Positions 42,692 to 45,677 of a DNA stretch of 45,677 nucleotides are shown here, piece by piece (position 1 is the first letter of the stretch; every line of letters begins with the position of its first letter). The notes beneath the pieces are model-generated. The model ran no database searches, was not told where the DNA came from, and saw only the letters and a program-made list of their open reading frames with translations. Origin of the DNA: an uncultured Clostridiaceae bacterium (GTDB lineage: Bacteria; Bacillota; Clostridia; Oscillospirales; Ruminococcaceae); the NCBI GenBank assembly GCA_946411985.1, contig CAMKFY010000001.1, positions 1 to 45,677 on the forward strand, given 5' to 3'. A program made the position numbers and the translations under genes.

Positions 42692-44018
42692 TGTGATATT
42701 TATCAAGCCCTATAAATTTTGTGAACTTGCCTTCCCAACCTAACTCAAACGTGCCAGTTTCGCCATGCCTATTTTTAGCCACTATACACTCAGCCACGCC
42801 AGGCTTTGCTTTTTCTGGGTTATAATATTCATCTCTATATAAAAACATTACAACATCCGCATCTTGCTCTATAGAACCAGACTCTCTAAGGTCTGAAAGC
42901 ACCGGCCTATGATCTTGCCTTGTTTCTGGGCCTCTTGCAAGTTGCGATATGGCTATAATAGGCACATCTAACTCTTTAGCCATTATTTTTAACATTCTAG
43001 TTATTTCAGACACCTCCTGCACCCTATTTCTATCGCGTTTACCTATGCTACTCATAAGCTGCAGATAGTCTATAACTACAAGCCCTATATCTGTTAACCT
43101 GCGCAACTTCGCTTTCATTTCAGGAACGGTAATATCTGAGCTGTCATCAAAAAATATGGCACACTCAGAAAGCCTATGGGCACCCTCCACTAAAAGAGCC
43201 CATTCTTCACCTTTAATATTACCAGAATGAATAGTGTTAGACATTATAGAACACTCAAATGAAAGCATGCGCTCTACAAGCTGCTGCACAGACATTTCTA
43301 GTGAAAATATAACAACCTGCTTCTTACTCTGCTTTGCCACCCTAACAGCTATATTTAACAAAAAACTCGTTTTGCCCATAGCAGGCCGCGCTGCTAATAT
43401 AATAAGATCCGAAGGGTTTAGCCTATTTAAAATGGCGTCTAACTCCAAGTAACCAGAAGAAACCCCAACCTTCAACCTTCCCGTAGCAAGCTTATCTAAA
43501 TGCTCAAACTCTTCTGCTATTACTTCATCTATTGCTAAAAGCCTGCCACTTTTTTTATTCTGGCGTATATTAAAAATTTGTTGTTCCGCCAAATCTAAAA
43601 TATCTTGCACGTCTGAATCTGAAGAAATTGCCAAATCCATTATATTTCTGGCTGCCAATATTAAGCTTCTAACATAATACTTATCTTTTACTATTTTACA
43701 ATAACTAGCAATATTAGAAATAGACGGAACAACATCCATAAGCTCATTTAAATATATTTTAGCCTCTTCCCTGGTGTTAAAAACATTTTGCAACAATGAA
43801 GCATTTAAAACTGTTACAAAATCTATAGGTTCACCTGTTGTGAAAAGCCCCACAAGCACTGAAAACAGCTTCTTGTGCAAATCTTTGTAAAAGCAATCTT
43901 CATCTAGCAAAGACAACGCTTTAGGTATCTGTGACGGGCTTAAAATAAGCACGCCCAAAACGCTTTGTTCCGCTTCCATAGAAAAGGGAAGCTCCTCAAA
44001 CTCAAACCTATCCTGCAT
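42684..44018 (-). CDS. dnaB: Replicative DNA helicase DnaB (DnaC in Bacillus)
   Basis: The hexameric replicative helicase. The 444-aa protein has the N-terminal primase-binding domain beginning PFSMEAEQSVLGVLIL, the RecA-like domain with Walker A ARPAMGKTSFLLNIA, FSLEMSVQQLVERML, Walker B LVVIDYLQLM and SDLRESGSIEQDADVVMF. GGGTG precedes ATG 44018. No intein is present. The order gdpP-rplI-dnaB is conserved in Bacillota. Confidence 0.97.
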   Translation of the reverse strand: MQDRFEFEELPFSMEAEQSVLGVLILSPSQIPKALSLLDEDCFYKDLHKKLFSVLVGLFTTGEPIDFVTVLNASLLQNVFNTREEAKIYLNELMDVVPSISNIASYCKIVKDKYYVRSLILAARNIMDLAISSDSDVQDILDLAEQQIFNIRQNKKSGRLLAIDEVIAEEFEHLDKLATGRLKVGVSSGYLELDAILNRLNPSDLIILAARPAMGKTSFLLNIAVRVAKQSKKQVVIFSLEMSVQQLVERMLSFECSIMSNTIHSGNIKGEEWALLVEGAHRLSECAIFFDDSSDITVPEMKAKLRRLTDIGLVVIDYLQLMSSIGKRDRNRVQEVSEITRMLKIMAKELDVPIIAISQLARGPETRQDHRPVLSDLRESGSIEQDADVVMFLYRDEYYNPEKAKPGVAECIVAKNRHGETGTFELGWEGKFTKFIGLDKYHNE

Positions 44019-44179
44019 TTTAACACCCTTACTTGCCTTAAAACAAAGACGAGTATCAGGCGCAAAATGCTAGGCATTCGCAAGAGGCTCAAAATAATAT
44101 ACTTAACCACTTCCCCAGACTTCGCCTAAAAGGCAACTCTTCAAAATTTAAAAAATTAAAAACTAATTTCAAACTTTAG

Positions 44180-44623
44180 CTAACACTCCTCAACAAAAAC
44201 TTTAACCGTGCAAACCACGCCAGGCGCTAATTTTAACTTAACAAAAAACTGACCAAAACTTTTTATTTCACTTGTTTCTATTTTGCGTTTATCTACCTTA
44301 ACATTATAATCTTTTTCTATAACCTCCGAAATTTCTTTTGAAGTAACCGCTCCAAAAAGCTTGCCGTTAGCCCCAGCTTTAGTTTTAATATTAACTACCT
44401 TGCCTTCTAAAAAGCTTGCTAACTCCTTTGCTTTTAAAAGCTCCTGCTCTTTGTGGTATGAATATGCCTCATCTTGAGACTTTTTCTGCGATAAAACCTC
44501 TTGTGTGGCTCTAACAGCCAATTTCTTAGGAATTAAAAAATTAACAGCATACCCATCACTAACCTTTATAATATCTCCTTTTTTGCCTTTTCCTTTAATA
44601 TCTTCCAATAAATAAACTTCCAT
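44180..44623 (-). CDS. rplI: 50S ribosomal protein L9
   Basis: L9 binds 23S rRNA near the base of the L1 stalk. The 147-aa protein shows the N-terminal VYLLEDIKGKGKKGDIIKVS followed by DGYAVNFLIPKKLAV, a long connecting helix and the C-terminal domain. ATG 44623 lies six bases after AAGGAG; a TTG six bases earlier is too close to that site. The 160-base gap to dnaB holds a short hairpin (AATGC-TAG-GCATT at 44066-44078) and nothing else I can name. Confidence 0.96.
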   Translation of the reverse strand: MEVYLLEDIKGKGKKGDIIKVSDGYAVNFLIPKKLAVRATQEVLSQKKSQDEAYSYHKEQELLKAKELASFLEGKVVNIKTKAGANGKLFGAVTSKEISEVIEKDYNVKVDKRKIETSEIKSFGQFFVKLKLAPGVVCTVKVFVEEC

Positions 44624-44728
44624 ACCCAACTCCTTATTTATTATAATAATAAAATTAAATATAATTATACACCAAAATTTAACCTATTTAAACTTATTAT
44701 TAACAAAATATTTATAAAATTATATTTT

Positions 44729-45677
44729 TTAATCTAGCCACCTATCAATAGCCTCCAACAGCATATGCTTAACCTGATCTATATTAACATTTTTAATTTG
44801 GCAAGCAGCCTGAAGCTGGTGCCCCCCTCCGCCTAAATATTCCATTATAACCTGCACGTTTAACTTTCCTAAAGATCGCGCCGTTATATTAACAACATCG
44901 TCTAATTTATATATAACAAAAGAAGCTTCAATGCCTGTTATTTCTAAAAGCTCGTCCGCAGCTTGAGGCGATATAAGGCGTGCATCTGGCGTGCTTAACT
45001 CATTAACAGCGATGGCGCAGTGCCTATATATCTGTGCGCCCACAACTATTTTAGTGCGCTTTTGGTATGCTGTTATACTATTAGAAAAAAATTTCCTAAC
45101 GTTAACAGTATCTGCGCCAAGCCTTTTTAAATATGCTGCTGCTTCAAATGTGCGCACGCCAACCTTCACAGTGAAATTTTTAGTATCAAGCATTATTCCA
45201 GCAAGCAAGCCCTCTGCTTCTATTGGTTTTAATTTATAGCCATCTCCAAAATATTGTATTAACTCGCAAACAAGCTCAGACGTGGAAGAAGCGTATGGCT
45301 CATGATAAAAAATTACAGCGTCATTTATAGCGTCTACCATCTTCCTGTGGTGATCTATAACAACAACATTTTTACAATTTTCGTATAACTCATAACATTC
45401 CAAAAATTTTGGGTTATGCGTATCTACAACAATTAAAAGAGTGTTAAAATGCAGCATTCCAAGCGCCATATTCTCGTCTATTATTATGTTATAAAGGCCA
45501 TACTGTTTCACCTTATCTAAAAACATTCCAGCCAAATTTTTAACACTATCCACCAACACAAAACTATCTTTGCCCATTTTTCTTATTGCACTTGCAAGCC
45601 CAATAGCAGACCCAACACTGTCTAAATCTGCAAACTTATGCCCCATTAATATAACATTTTTAGAATTTTCTATAAGC
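44729..45677 (-). CDS. gdpP: Cyclic-di-AMP phosphodiesterase GdpP, C-terminal part (5' end outside window)
   Basis: The frame stays open to the right edge, and upstream codons (LIENSKNVILMGHKFADLDS) show that the ATG at 45646 is internal. The visible part is the DHH-DHHA1 unit that hydrolyses c-di-AMP: the DHH-domain motifs GHKFADLDSVG, VVDTHNP and VIDHHRK provide the metal ligands, and DHHA1 ends in GGGGHQLQAACQI. The N-terminal membrane helices, PAS-like and degenerate GGDEF domains of full GdpP would lie beyond the window, so the full-length call is inferred from the family and the gdpP-rplI-dnaB order. Confidence 0.9.
   Translation of the reverse strand, partial: LIENSKNVILMGHKFADLDSVGSAIGLASAIRKMGKDSFVLVDSVKNLAGMFLDKVKQYGLYNIIIDENMALGMLHFNTLLIVVDTHNPKFLECYELYENCKNVVVIDHHRKMVDAINDAVIFYHEPYASSTSELVCELIQYFGDGYKLKPIEAEGLLAGIMLDTKNFTVKVGVRTFEAAAYLKRLGADTVNVRKFFSNSITAYQKRTKIVVGAQIYRHCAIAVNELSTPDARLISPQAADELLEITGIEASFVIYKLDDVVNITARSLGKLNVQVIMEYLGGGGHQLQAACQIKNVNIDQVKHMLLEAIDRWLD

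Noticed and set aside
44019..44179. Possible small RNA or tRNA in the somewhat GC-richer dnaB/rplI gap
   Set aside because: No cloverleaf or known RNA motif could be folded by eye; only a five-base hairpin is present.

Overview
The window is a 45.7-kb piece of a very AT-rich, gene-dense bacterial chromosome. The gene content points to a Bacillota/Clostridia organism, possibly near Ruminococcaceae/Oscillospirales; the rank is inferred from gene order, not tested. Supporting signs are a SpoIIR sporulation signalling protein next to ispE, an HrcA/CIRCE-controlled hrcA-grpE-dnaK-dnaJ operon, the gdpP-rplI-dnaB order, strong Shine-Dalgarno sites with many TTG and GTG starts, and a purine pathway that ends in a PurO-type IMP cyclohydrolase plus a stand-alone AICAR transformylase. 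Most of the window is core chromosome. No insertion sequence, phage, CRISPR array, tRNA or rRNA was seen.

Layout. 1-3474 (+): the end of a PucR/CdaR-like regulator, then ftsE-ftsX and an M23 murein hydrolase, a cell-division module closed by a clear terminator. 3560-6593 (-): nnr (NAD(P)HX repair), and an AlbA_2/Schlafen-like gene broken by two single-base frameshifts, each at a six-base homopolymer. 6694-11489 (-): the heat-shock operon, driven by two tandem sigma-A-type promoters that each overlap a CIRCE operator. 11807-17404 (-): an ABC-2 exporter (ATPase, permease, GldG-like and DUF4340 proteins) and a DUF1015 protein. 17744-19305 (+): ispE and spoIIR. 19294-20418 (-): prfB, without the usual programmed frameshift. 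20710-28966 (+): purE-C-F-M-N-O-(AICARFT)-D. 28967-30388 (-): an HtrA-like protease. 30641-39448 (+): a complete nine-gene V/A-type ATPase operon in the order H-I-K-E-C-F-A-B-D, whose K subunit carries the residues of a Na+ site. 39445-45677 (-): ftsH, tilS, dnaB, rplI and the C-terminal part of gdpP.

The most unusual structural signal is repeated duplication of gene starts. Upstream of purC a ~323-bp block (leader, ribosome-binding site and first ~40 codons) is tandemly duplicated between copies of a 7-bp microhomology, which leaves a 44-codon truncated purC in front of the real gene. Between the V-ATPase A and B genes, the A-end/B-start junction (~144 bp) is present three times. This makes two small open frames (48 and 47 codons), each with its own strong ribosome-binding site, and one of them is a B-start/A-tail chimera. 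The stop/start spacing is preserved through the whole chain, so translational coupling may still run from A to B.

Functionally the region combines cell-wall/division control, proteostasis (DnaK system, HtrA, FtsH), de novo purine synthesis, ion-motive energy conversion (probably Na+-coupled) and replication/translation housekeeping. Genes are packed tightly: three convergent pairs overlap or touch at their stop codons with no space for a terminator.
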